A DNA stretch of 64,000 nt from CAWBJO01 sp963789175. GTDB taxonomy: Bacteria > Pseudomonadota > Alphaproteobacteria > Rhizobiales > Aestuariivirgaceae. Position 1 is the first letter of the stretch. Each line of letters starts with the position of its first letter. The stretch covers positions 166,264 to 230,263 of the forward strand of contig CAWBJO010000003.1 of NCBI GenBank assembly GCA_963789175.1, written 5' to 3'. Shown here one piece after another: positions 38,658 through 48,525 of the stretch. A model generated the notes under the pieces. That model searched no databases, had not been told where the DNA came from, and worked only from the letters and a program-made list of their open reading frames with translations. A program made the position numbers and the translations under genes.

Positions 38658-39636
38658 TCATGTTAGAATTGCCCGGCGGCCAATCAGTACCGTCCTTACG
38701 CCGATGACACCGAGCAACAACAACCCCTGAACCATCGGCAGGAAGACCGCGTTCACGCCGACAAGCGATATCAGCGTTCCGACGAGAACGAGGGTCAGCG
38801 TGCCGAAAAGGGCACCAACCGGGGCTACCACCCCACCGGAAAAAGCGGCACCGCCCAGGATTACGGCTGCCACCGAGAGCAGCGTCATCGAGGTCGAGCC
38901 AGTCGGATCTCCGCCCCGCGTACTGGCGGTCACAAGAATTCCGGCCAGGACGGCAAACAACCCTGCGAAGCCATAGAGCGACGCCTTGGCGATATGCGTG
39001 GACCAACCGGCGGATTCGATGGCGCGCCGGATTTGCGCCATAGCCCCGCAGCACCGCCCCGTAGCGCCAGACCATCAGCACGAAGTATGCAACGACAGCC
39101 GGCATGATGCAGAGCAGGACCGGCAGTGGAACGACCGGGATCTTGATTCGCAGGAGCTCTACCAGCCAGTCAGGAGCAGATCCGCCCGCGCGCGGCAAGC
39201 GGAGAGCGGCAAGCCCGAGCCAGACAAATGAGAGCCCAAGCGTGACGATGATGGCCGGGACCCGCCGCGCCTCGATGAAAAGCCCCATCAGCGGGTAGGC
39301 CACCAGCATGCAGACAAAGCAAGCGGCGGCAAGCCACGGGTCGCTTACCAGCCAGGTAGCGGCGACGGCATTGACCATTCCGATGAAAGTCCCAAGGCCG
39401 AGATCGATGTCACCCGCCGCTATGATGAAGAGCTGGCTTATCGCCGCGAACGACAGGGCGAAAGCGGCGGAGAAGACAAGGGTCAACCCGAAAGGCGAAA
39501 AGATCCGGGGATTGAGCGAGATGCAGATCGCGAATACCACGGCGAATGTCACAAGCGGGATCATGCCGGAAACGAACGCTTCGCGGCGCCTGGCGCGTTC
39601 CGCGGCCTGCTGTGCATGCGATCCTTCCGGCCGCAT
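38658..39636 (-). pseudogene. Sugar ABC transporter permease 1 (RbsC type), one frameshift
   Basis: From 39636 the frame gives several membrane segments, FAAISQLFIIAAGDIDLGLGTFIGM and EARRVPAIIVTLGLSFVWLGLAAL. It breaks near 39040 and continues as AIESAGWSTHIAKASLYGFAG and SVAAVILGGAAFSGGVVAPVGALFG. The restored protein is about 325 residues, normal for CUT2 permeases. Two adjacent permease genes in one operon imply a heterodimeric channel. Confidence 0.85.
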
Positions 39637-41085
39637 CCGACACTTCGCGGAACGATGCCTCGATCAGCCGCTCCTCCGACACGGTCGTCACGTTGAAACT
39701 CCGCGACGATGGCCCCGTCGCGCATGACAAGCGTCCGATCGCACTGAGCAGAATTCGGTGTCGTCGCGTCGAATACCAGACGATCGCACGACCTTCCGCG
39801 GCCAGCTCGCGCGAACAAGCGGTAGAGGTCGGCCTTGGTGCCAAGGTCGACTCCACGCGTCGGGTCGTCGAGCAGGATGACGTCGGCTTGGGCGGCGAGC
39901 GCCCGTGCTATCACCACCTTTTGCTGATTGCCGCCCGGAAAGCGAGACTGACGGGCGCCGCGCCGGAAGCGGCGCGGATCTTGAGCTTGGCGAACCATCT
40001 CGACGTCAGATCGACAACATGCGCGATCGATATCAAACCCCAACGCGTTAGTCGTCGAAGACTTGAAATCGCGATATTTTCAGTTATCGACCAAAGTCGG
40101 GAAAATGCCCTCTGCCGCGCGATCGCCCGAGACGAATGCAACTCGACCCCGAATAGTGATTTCATCGCCGGCGCTTCCGCGAAGCCGCGAACATCGAACG
40201 GAGTACTTGGCGCTGCCCTCCGCCTTCGAGGCCCGGCCAAGCCGACGATCTCTCCGCGTGCCACCGAAGAAACTGACTCCGCGCAAGATCCCGGCGCGGA
40301 CGTTCGAAACTTCGACCAGAGTGTTTCCTCCCTCGGCTCTTGCGGCTGCTGCTCCACGGTCCTCCAGCCTGCTTGCCTCCCAGAAGCTCGATCAGCTGGG
40401 ATTGCGAGGTGCTGCTCGTGTTGCCCGTCCAGACGAGCCGGCCATTCCGCATCACCACGATCCGATCGGCCACTTCGAGAGATTCCTGCAAGCGGTGAGA
40501 AATGAAAATGAACGAGATTCCTCTCGCTCGGCGCCGTTTGATGTAGTCGCGAAGCTGCGCGGCCTCGCGGCGAGCCAAGCGAAGAGGTGGGCTCATCGAG
40601 GATCAGGAGCCTGACCGCCGGGTGGCTCAGCCGCTCGCGCGATCTCGACCATTTGCTGCTGCGACAAGGAAAGCGCGCCGACCTTCGCTCGCGGGTCGAT
40701 GCTGCATCCTGGAAACACATCGTGCAGCGCAGTCTTGAGCGTGATCGATTGCCTGGCTCTTCCAGCGCACGCCGCGGATGAGGTCAGGCTGCTCGATCGC
40801 AAAGTTTTCGAAGACGCGAAGGTTCTGACAGAGCGACAATTCCTGATGGACAAAGCGAAGCCCGAGCGCCATGGCCGCCCGGGGCGAGTGATCGAATCGC
40901 CAAGCAGCTTTCCGAGAAGCTCGATGCGGCCCTCGTCGGGACTTACAAGCCCGCCGACGATTTTCATCAGCGTGCTTTTGCCGGCGCCGTTGCCGCCCAT
41001 CAGTGCCACGACCTCTGAGCCGCGAACCTCAAGATCGATGTCCTGCACGGCTCGGGTCGTGCCGAAGGACTTGTGGATGCCCTGT
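39600..41085 (-). pseudogene. Sugar ABC transporter ATP-binding protein (two-domain), many frameshifts
   Basis: Fragments in all three minus-strand frames align to one CUT2 ATPase. They are IHKSFGTTRAVQDIDLEV, VVALMGGNGAGKSTLMKIVGGL (Walker A), LRFVHQELSLCQNLRVFENF (Q-loop region), GISFIFISHRLQESLEVADRIVVMRNG, and then the second domain with FPGGNQQKVVIARALAAQADVILLDDPTRGVDLGTK. At least five breaks are needed. No start codon is in frame at the 5' end, and the 3' end overlaps the permease start. The coordinates are therefore approximate. Confidence 0.8.
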
Positions 41086-41202
41086 CATATGCAGAAGGCG
41101 GGATTCGGCTCCCGCCTTCCAAGGTTAAATGACCATCTTTGCTCCACGAACCGTGCTTCTGAAAGAGAGGTCGCGATGCGCCATGCGACTGAAATACGGG
41201 CC

Positions 41203-42319
41203 TTAGCCCGGCAGCTTGTCGGTACGCGTGAAAACGCTCGGTATTTGCTCGAAGGTGAAGGTTTGCATCGGCACCTGCTCGCCGGTTGCGCTTGTAGCTA
41301 TCTAGGTTCTCGTTGTTGGTCGGAACCGATGGCGCATACCAGTCCTTCGGCTCATTGTCATCGTCGAGCAGAATATGCGCCATGTAGAAGGTGGCCCAAG
41401 CCGCCGATCGCGGGGTCAGCGTTCAGGCCGGTTGCCTTATAGCCGTGCTTGTCGCGCGCTTCCTTCCACCACTGGATATACTCGCCATCGGCGCCCGTGC
41501 AGATCGGGGGCATGTTCTCCATTTTGTAGCCGGAAGCCAACATTCCCTCGACGATGCCGAAAGAGTCGTTGCCGCCGGCACCCGAGCACCGCATCGATCT
41601 TGGGAAGACCCGGAACGACTTGGGCGACGTTGCGCTGCGCAACCGAGCGGGTAGCCTGGCCCTCTACCTCAGCAACCACTTTGATGCCCGGATTGCGATC
41701 GAGCATTTTTTGATACTCATTGCGAATAAGCTTGCCTGCGGTGGCGCCAAGGGAGAGGTTGACGATCAGAACGTTGCCTTGCGCCTTTGCCGGCACCGCC
41801 TAGATGCGCTTCGACGAACTCGGCATTGTTTTTTCCCCAAGAGCCGAAATCGAAGCCAATATTGTGAGAGCGATCGGACGATGCATAGGCGTCGTAAGAC
41901 ACGACCTTTATTCCGGCGTCCGCCGCCTGCTCGATGACACCGCCCACTTGGCTTCCGGACGAGCAATTGATCATGATCCCGTTGTTGCCTTGCAGGATCA
42001 TGTCGCCTATGGCCGCGAGCTGCGCCGGCACGGAATTGTCCGAACCATGCACCGCGCTGAACTCGCTGAAGACGCCCTTGGCTTTCATTTCGTTTGCGGC
42101 TTGCTCGAACGCCGCGGCATGCTGCCGGCGCCATTCATTGCCGTTATAGGCATTTGAAAGAGCGATCTTGAACGGACCCGCTGCCGACACGGACCCGCTC
42201 GCGAGTCCGCCCCCGGCCAGAGCAATTCCACCGGCAGCGCTGTAGCGAAGAATGTCACGTCTGGTCAGACGTCCACTTCGGCCAAGTCGCGTGAATCGAT
42301 CCCGCGATAAATTTCCCAT
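41203..42319 (-). pseudogene. Sugar ABC transporter substrate-binding protein (Tat-type leader), several frameshifts
   Basis: From the ATG at 42319 the leader contains a twin-arginine motif, TRRDILRYSAAGGIALAGG. It is followed by a RbsB-like fold: FKIALSNAYNGNEWRRQHAAAF, DMILQGNNGIMINCSSGSQV, GIKVVSYDAYASSDRSHNIG. After breaks near 41800, 41585, 41385 and 41275 it continues through YIQWWKEARDKHGYKATGLN and ends QIPSVFTRTDKLPG with a stop at 41203. It is the first gene of the second transporter operon, 50 bp from copy B of the 54-bp element. Confidence 0.83.
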
Positions 42320-42368
42320 CTGTTCCTCCCGTGGTTAGCCAGCCAACTCTGTGGCCTTCGTCGGCAAG

Positions 42369-42422
42369 GTCACGATAGTAATATGGCATAATGGCTGTCA
42401 AGCATGATGGCATGAAAGGTCG
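42369..42422. promoter_or_regulatory. 54-bp regulatory element, copy B (before the second transporter operon)
   Basis: It differs from 35104-35157 at only three positions. Two of the three are the same T-to-C change in each half-site (TGGTAT becomes TGGCAT twice). The minus-strand TTGACA box is kept and points toward the substrate-binding protein gene 50 bp away. It also precedes the plus-strand ABC exporter gene. Confidence 0.7.
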
Positions 42423-42443
42423 GGCTGCTGAATATTCGATTCC

Positions 42444-44394
42444 GTGACGACCAATGGGCATAAGACTGACTTAATGCCCCGACAGTACAGCGATGGTGGC
42501 AGAACGCCGCCCGGGCCACGACCATCGCCCGGACGAACATCCCTGCCGAATGCCAGATCTCTCAAGGAACGGGTCGGGGCGCTCAGGAACCTGCGTCCGT
42601 TCCTTGCGATGGTGTGGCGCACGAGCCCGCATCTGGCGGCCGCATCTCTGATCCTGCGGATCGTCCGTGCGCTTCTTCCGGTGGCGACCCTCTACGTCGG
42701 CAAGCTGATCATCGACGAGGTCGTCCTCCTGGTTCAAGGATCGGAAAAGCCCGGACACGCTTCAGCAATGGCTCGACAGCGGGCTCCTCAACCGGCTGGG
42801 TCTTCTCCTCGTGGCGGAGTTTGCCCTTGCCGTGCTGGCGGACGTTCTCGGCCGCCTCGTATCCCTCGTCGACAGCCTGCTTTCGGAACGGGTGACGAAT
42901 GCCTCGAGCGTTCGGCTCATGGAGCATGCCGCGACGCTCGACCTGGAAGACTACGAGGACGCGGAGTTTCAGGACCAGCTCGATCGAGCCCGGCGGCAGA
43001 CGAGCGGACGAATGACGCTGATGACCCAGCTGTTCGGCCAGGCGCAGGACATGGTGACGGTGGCAAGCTTCGCCGCCGGACTGATCCTCTACGCTCCGTG
43101 GCTGATCGTCCTTCTTCTTTTCGCTCTGGTGCCGGCTTTCCTGGGGGAGGCGCATTTCAACGCGCAGAGCTATTCGATCGACTATCGTGCGCACGCCGGA
43201 GCGGCGCGAGCTCGACTACGTGCGGCAGACGGCGGCCAGCGTCGAGACGGCCAAGGAAGTAAAGATCTTCGGCCTCAATGGCTTCCTGATCGATCGCTAC
43301 CGACGCCTGGCAACCAACTTCTATGCGGCCCATCGCAGGCTCGCCGTGCGGCGGGCAAGCTGGGGAGGCTTTTTCACGGCGATCGGCACCATCGGCTACT
43401 ATCTGGCCTATGCCTACATCGTGTGGCGCACGCTGGCAGGGCAGTTTTCCATCGGAGACCTCACCTTCCTCGCAGGATCTTTCCGGCGCCTGCGCAACCT
43501 CCTCGAAGGACTTCTGGCGGGCTTCTCGACCACCGCGAGCCAGGCTCTCTATCTCAACGACCTGTTCTCGTTCTTCGACGTCGAGCCGGAGATCCTTTCA
43601 CCGGAGAATCCACTGCCCTTTCCCAAACCCATCCGCAGGGATTCGTGTTCGAGGGCGTCGGATTCATCTATCCCGGCGCGGAGCGATGGGCCGTGCGCAA
43701 TCTCAGCTTCACGCTGCATGCCGGCGAAGTGGTCGCGCTGGTGGGCGAGAATGGCGCGGGCAAGACGACCTTGGTGAAGCTTCTCGCGCGCCTCTACGAT
43801 CCCGACGAAGGCCGCATCCTTCTCGACGGTCGTGACTTGCGCGACTACGACCTCGAGCAACTGCGCGGCAACCTCGGGGTCATCTTCCAGGATTTCGTCC
43901 GCTACAACATGACCGCCTCGGAAAACATCGCGGTTGGCAGGATCGCCGACCGCGAGGACCACGCCCGCATCGAGCAGGCGGCGATGCGCAGCCAGGCCGA
44001 TGAGGTCATCGCCAAGCTTCCGGACGGCTACGACCAGATGATCGGCAAGCGCTTCAAGAATGGCGTCGAGCTGTCCGGAGGCGAATGGCAGAAAATCGCA
44101 CTCGCCCGCGCCTACATGCGCGAGGCGGAGGTGCTCATTCTCGATGAACCGACGGCGGCGCTCGATGCCCGATCCGAGTTCGAGGTCTTTCAGCGTTTCA
44201 AGGAACTGAGCAAGGGCAAGACGGCCGTCCTCATCTCACATCGCTTTTCCAGCGTGCGGATGGCCGACCGTATCCTGGTTCTCGCCGAGGAACCGTGGAG
44301 GCCGCGGGAACCCACGAAGAACTCATCTCGCAGCCCGGCCGGTATTCTGAGCTCTTCGAACTGCAAGCTGCTGGATACAGATAGTTGTCGGTGG
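42444..44394 (+). pseudogene. ABC exporter (fused permease-ATPase), about four frameshifts
   Basis: The start is a GTG at 42444 or ATG at 42474. An N-terminal transmembrane domain runs from LRPFLAMVWRTSPHLAAASL through YVGKLIIDEVVLL and later TAKEVKIFGLNGFLIDRYR, YYLAYAYIVWRTLAG. The ATPase domain has Walker A LVGENGAGKTTLVKLLARLYDP, Q-loop VIFQDFVRYNMTASENI, signature ELSGGEWQKIALARAY and Walker B VLILDEPTAALDA. The C-terminus, restored after a break near 44295, ends SELFELQAAGYR at 44394. Breaks also lie near 42745, 43185 and 43630. The exported substrate is unknown. Confidence 0.85.
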
Positions 44395-44919
44395 GTTCTC
44401 TCAAGGGAAAGGAGACTGTGGTTACACGCGGGTTACTGTTTCTGGCGCACACTCTAATGAACTTGGCAGCACAGGTTTGAGCCGCATTCCACACTGCAAC
44501 TGACGACTGATGAGAAGCATCGCTTGTGGACTGCCGTGCAATTCCGAGTACTGGCGGTTACAGCAGTAAAATACTGTAATATAAGAGATTTTTCGTTTGC
44601 CAAGGTTGGGGTCGTGGGTTCGAATCCCATCGCCCGCTCCAATTTCCAAGATCATCGAAGCCCGTCGCGACGGGCTTTTCTTATTAGTAGGAAGCCAAAA
44701 AGCATTTGGACCACGACCCCTATGTGAACCGGCTGCATTTTGGTTGCATGTGGAACGTCTAACTAGGGTGGAGGCGCACGCGTTTCCCGCAGCTCTAGTT
44801 CAAAAGGATTTCATACAGACAAGAGTTGTGGTCGTCCTATCGATTGGTGGTCAATTAGGTGGCTCTATCCCCAATTGCGCATCTCATAGGTGGTGATAGA
44901 AACCGACGGGGGTGCGTTT
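44395..44919. other. Gene-free right edge of the island and first chromosomal sequence
   Basis: About 525 bp with no recognisable gene. It contains the duplicated tRNA 3' half (44597-44641) and a terminator copy at 44658-44681. A minus-strand frame starting ERAMGFEPTTPTLA is only the reverse translation of tRNA sequence. Confidence 0.7.
44597..44641 (+). repeat. attR: 45-bp direct repeat copy 2 of the tRNA-Gly 3' half
   Basis: It is identical to 22689-22733 and includes TTGCCAAGGTTGGGG and the CCA end. The 5' half of a tRNA is absent, so this is not a second gene. The terminator hairpin beyond it is conserved, with two substitutions in the link (GTTTCCG versus ATTTCCA). Confidence 0.92.
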
Positions 44920-46413
44920 TATATTTCCTGGTCAAGTCGCTGCAGGATGGAGTGGTAGCGATCGAGGATGGCGTGGTCTTCGTAGAAGACTTCCTCCTCC
45001 ACAATGGCACGGAGCGTCATTCCAGGAAATTGCGGAGTAGGACGACTTTAGTTTTGCGAGGGCCTCCTTAGCATGCCTCGTTTCACCCAGCTTAGCATGG
45101 CAAATGGTGAGACAAACAAGTGACCATGGCGGTATAGTTGCCATCCTGGAATAACTGGCGAGTGCCTCGCGATAGCGTCCAGCGCCAGTTAGAATAATGC
45201 CGAAAAAATCTTCAAACCATCCTACTGCAAACGGGTCGCGCCGTTGCGCTTGCTGCAATTCAGCAAGCGCTGAGTCGAATCTTCCAACGTAGTTGAGCCA
45301 AAGAGATCGAATGCTGAGAATGAAAGGGTCATTGGGATTTAAGGCCACGGCTCGCTCAAGGCTTGGTTCGGCTTCGCGAAGCCGGCGCATGTACATAAGG
45401 GCAAATCCGACGGCGAGATGTCCGTATGCCTCTTCAGGGTCGAGTTGCAGAGCGGCCTTTGCCAGCCGCAGTCCAGATTCGAGATGCTTGGGGTCGTATG
45501 ACCAATAGAATTTAATTGATTCGACAAAACTCAGGACGGCGTGCGCCCCGGCAAATTTAGGGTCCAGTTCAATGGCTTTTCGCAGATATGGTTCCGCCTG
45601 GACCACGGTGTCGTATTCGCCAGCCAACTGCAGCGCTCGAAGATAACTTTCATAGGCAGACATGTTGCTGGTCGGGCGAAGTCCTGGTGCGGGCGGTGAT
45701 GGCAGTCCTTGTTTGCCGGGCCAGCCTTGCTGAGATCATTTGGGTAATTTCATTTTGTATTGCGAAGATGTCGTCGAGCTCGCGGTGGTGCATGCTCGGC
45801 CCAGACATGAGTTGTCGAAGACGCATCGATGAGCTGAGCGCTTACCCTGATCCGGCTTGCGATCCTTCGCACACTGCCTTCAACTACATATTGGACGCCA
45901 AGCTTCTTCACGACCTCCGTCAAGTCATTCGCCTTGCCGCGGAACTGGAAGGACGAGTTCCGGGCGATAACCAGGAAATCCTTGAACTTGCTGAGTTGCG
46001 CAATGATGTCTTCGGTAATGCCATCGCTAAAATAGTCCTGATCCGGATCACCACTCATATTGTCGAAGGGCAGCACGGCGATCGATGGCCTGCGCTTTTC
46101 CCCTGAACTCTGTCGTAGTCGCGAAGGGTTTTGGGCCAACATATTTGTAGCCGCGGCCGTGCACCGTCAGGATCAGGCCTGGGGGAATTGCCCGGCGCAG
46201 TGCCGAGATGTGGACCTGCAGAGTATTCTCCCCAACCACCTGGCCGGGCCAAACGATGTCGTAGAGGTCCGCCTTGCTGACTGTCTCATCCGCCTTACTC
46301 AATAGTGCATCGAAGATGTCGAATGAACGTGCCGAAAGCTCCACCGACCCGTCGGGCGCGGTGAGCAGTCGTTTGGCGCGATTAGCCGGCAGGTCCCCAA
46401 ACTCCCAGTCCAT
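44920..46413 (-). pseudogene. Winged-helix regulator with TolB-like and TPR domains, about three frameshifts
   Basis: From the ATG at 46413 an OmpR/CadC-type winged helix reads LSARSFDIFDALLSKADETVSKADLYDIVWPGQVVGENTLQVHISALRRA. After a break near 46095 a TolB-like segment follows: PSIAVLPFDNMSGDPDQDYFSDGITEDI. After another near 45790 comes a TPR array (LRKAIELDPKFAGAHAVLSF; AALQLDPEEAYGHLAVGFAL; AVALNPNDPF). The end, restored past about 45030, is RYHSILQRLDQEI with a stop at 44920. Rhizobia carry many such cytosolic regulators of unknown signal, often labelled adenylate cyclase-like although no cyclase domain is present. Confidence 0.82.
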
Positions 46414-47383
46414 TTGCCAAGACCCGGTCCCTTAGAGAAGTAGGATAGACCAAAACGATCCTAAGCCGAACTTCAGGGCAATTCAGAACTTTTCAGGTCG
46501 AGCCAAGGGACCTGAGTAGAGAGTGGTGTCATTGTCGCTTCCATAGGAGAACAACGTGATTGCTCTCTCCACGATAACACGACTTGCGATAGAGGAACTC
46601 GACTGTGATTTGCTCCGTCGGCAGGTCGAAAAAGTCGATTTGAAGCGGCTATCGAATGGCGTTCAGTGCTGATCCGGCGGCCGTTGGGCTGGCTGACCAC
46701 TTCAGTACATCAAGTTCTTGCATCCGTTCGTTACGCTATTTGGTGGGAAATCTTTTGATCACGGCTCCGCTATGTCATCGGGGACTTTACGGGTGGCACG
46801 GTGGCTACTCCGGGGGTGCAACAGACGACGGGCCGATAGATGAGCTTTTGATCAGAATATCTCTGACAAAACTGAGTGAGGTGCTGTTCTTTTTGAAAAG
46901 ATAAGCAGGCTCTAGTCCAGGAACCACTGGTACATCCATTGATAGGGATTGATAATGTTTTCAAGGACGGGGATACGGGGAAGTCTTGATGCGGCAGGGG
47001 CTGCGTGTTTGTGATCGTGGTCAACACCTTGCTTATCTTGCGAACAGGTTCGTTCCATGAATCGTCAGCTCTATGAGCGCTTGGGTTTCGGGTGTTAGGC
47101 GAGATCCGATCGGGCAATCCACCGCCTTTGTTTCAATGCTACGCGAACCGCCAACTCGATCTAATGCGAGCGGTCGTCCATCTGAGGTCTTGGTGGGATG
47201 TCCGATTATATCTGGTGACCGGTGGATTGGAACACGCTGTTCTTGAGAGAGGATTTCAGGTAGTCCACATCCTATTTTTAGGAACGCCCGAGCTTCATAT
47301 CGCCCCTTTCCACAGAAGCATCCGCCAGCAATCGCGTCAGCGCTCTCTTCATTTCAACTGTCCGAATTTTGCGACGCCTGCCC
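46414..47383. other. About 970 bp without a recognisable gene
   Basis: This AT-richer stretch has only short frames on both strands, and none shows a family motif or a convincing ribosome-binding site. No tRNA, hairpin terminator or long repeat was seen. It may hold the upstream control region of the TolB/TPR regulator at its left end. Confidence 0.5.
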
Positions 47384-48525
47384 TCACTGCAGGTCCTTGG
47401 GGGTGATCTCGTAGGTCAGGAAGGACGCCTTCCGAATCTGATCCCAATCGACCTCGATGCCGAGACCGCTGCCAGCCGGCGCATGGACGTAGCCCTGGGC
47501 ATCGGTGCGAATGAAATTCCTGGACCCGAACTCATAGGGCTCGAAGGGAACTGGCCTGCTCGAAATAGGTGCAATTGTCGTACGCCAGCATGAGATGCAG
47601 GTTTGCGGCCTGGGTCAGGGTATAGCCCCAGCACTGCACTTCGACGTTCATGCTGTTCGCAGCCGCCAGCGCCATGATCTTGCGCGCCGGGGTGAACCCG
47701 CCGACGATCGTCGTATCGATCCTGGCGCTCGACCAGCAGCCGAGCCCAATCGCAGCCTCGATCAGTCCCGGAGCCAGGAGCCAATTGCCGGCCGGAATGA
47801 TCGGGACGTTCACGTGCCGTCGCAGCTCCTGATAGCCGCGCAGCTCGGTGTCGAGAAGCGGGGCTTCGAACCACTCGAAATCGAGCTCCTCGAGCTCCCG
47901 GGCAACACGGTAGGCATCGGCCGGCGTATAGCGCATCTCCACATCGAGCATGAAGCGCAACGACGGATCGCCGCCGTAGCGCGCAGTCACGGCGCGCACC
48001 ATCTCCATATCCTTGCGGGGATCGCACCAGCAATGGAACTTGATGGCCTTGAAGCCCTGCGCCTTGAGATCGCCGACCGCCTCGACATATTTTCCCCGTC
48101 TCCTCGAGGAGCGGCGTGCTGGCATACGACAGAACCTTCGAGCGGGCGCCGCCCAGGAACTGATATAGCGGCATATCGGCATGCTTCGCCGCGAGGTCCC
48201 AGAGCGCAATGTCCATCAGCGATTGCGCCTGGGGAGCGGTCGGAAAGTCGAGGCGGCGCATCCTGTGCCACAGCGCCTCGCGCTCGAGCGGCGTCTGGCC
48301 GAGCAGGTCGGGAGCCATCCGCCGGAGCGTTTCGGCGACGGCGGAGCTGAAGCCGTATTCGGAGAAGGAAATGGCGCCGGCGATGCCTTCGAGGCCGCCC
48401 TTGGTGAACACCCTGATAACGGTGTTGGTCATGAACTGCTCGGCCATGTTCCACACCCAGCGATAGCGCGCGACTTCGGGACCGACGGCATAGACCTCAA
48501 TTCTGTCGATTGCCAAATCCTTCAT
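47384..48525 (-). pseudogene. Enolase-superfamily (mandelate racemase/MLE-like) protein, two frameshifts
   Basis: From the ATG at 48525: LAIDRIEVYAVGPEVARYRW, a capping domain, then a barrel with QGFKAIKFHCWCDP, RFMLDVEMRYTPADA (Mg ligand Asp), LDFEWFEAPLLDTE (ligand Glu), PIIPAGNWLLAPGL, IDTTIVGGFTPARKIMALA and NVEVQCWGYTLTQAANLH. Breaks lie near 48095 (an extra A in GGGGAAAA) and near 47560. The restored end is FLTYEITPKDLQ. The third metal ligand and the His general base of classical racemases are not conserved. Its start overlaps the glnQ stop (ATGA), so the two are coupled. Confidence 0.83.

Larger units (their letters stand above)
22734..44641. mobile_element. tRNA-Gly-integrated genomic island (about 21.9 kb), no integrase visible
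   Basis: The segment is bounded by an intact tRNA-Gly on the left and a 45-bp perfect copy of its 3' half on the right, each followed by near-identical terminator sequence. Its contents differ from the housekeeping backbone to the left: sugar ABC importers, LacI and FadR-type regulators, catabolic enzymes, an M50 protease and an ABC exporter. Composition is visibly more AT-rich in places (about 24-31 kb). I found no tyrosine recombinase, excisionase or relaxase, so the island is decayed, non-autonomous or missing part of its sequence. Boundaries are seen directly; mobility is inferred. Confidence 0.75.

Noticed and set aside
44597..44641. Second tRNA-Gly gene
   Set aside because: Only the 3' half from the anticodon loop on is present; there is no D-arm or 5' acceptor strand.
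44454..44655. Minus-strand frame beginning ERAMGFEPTTPTLA, which could look like a small protein or integrase start
   Set aside because: That peptide is the reverse translation of the tRNA-Gly 3' half; the rest has no family features.
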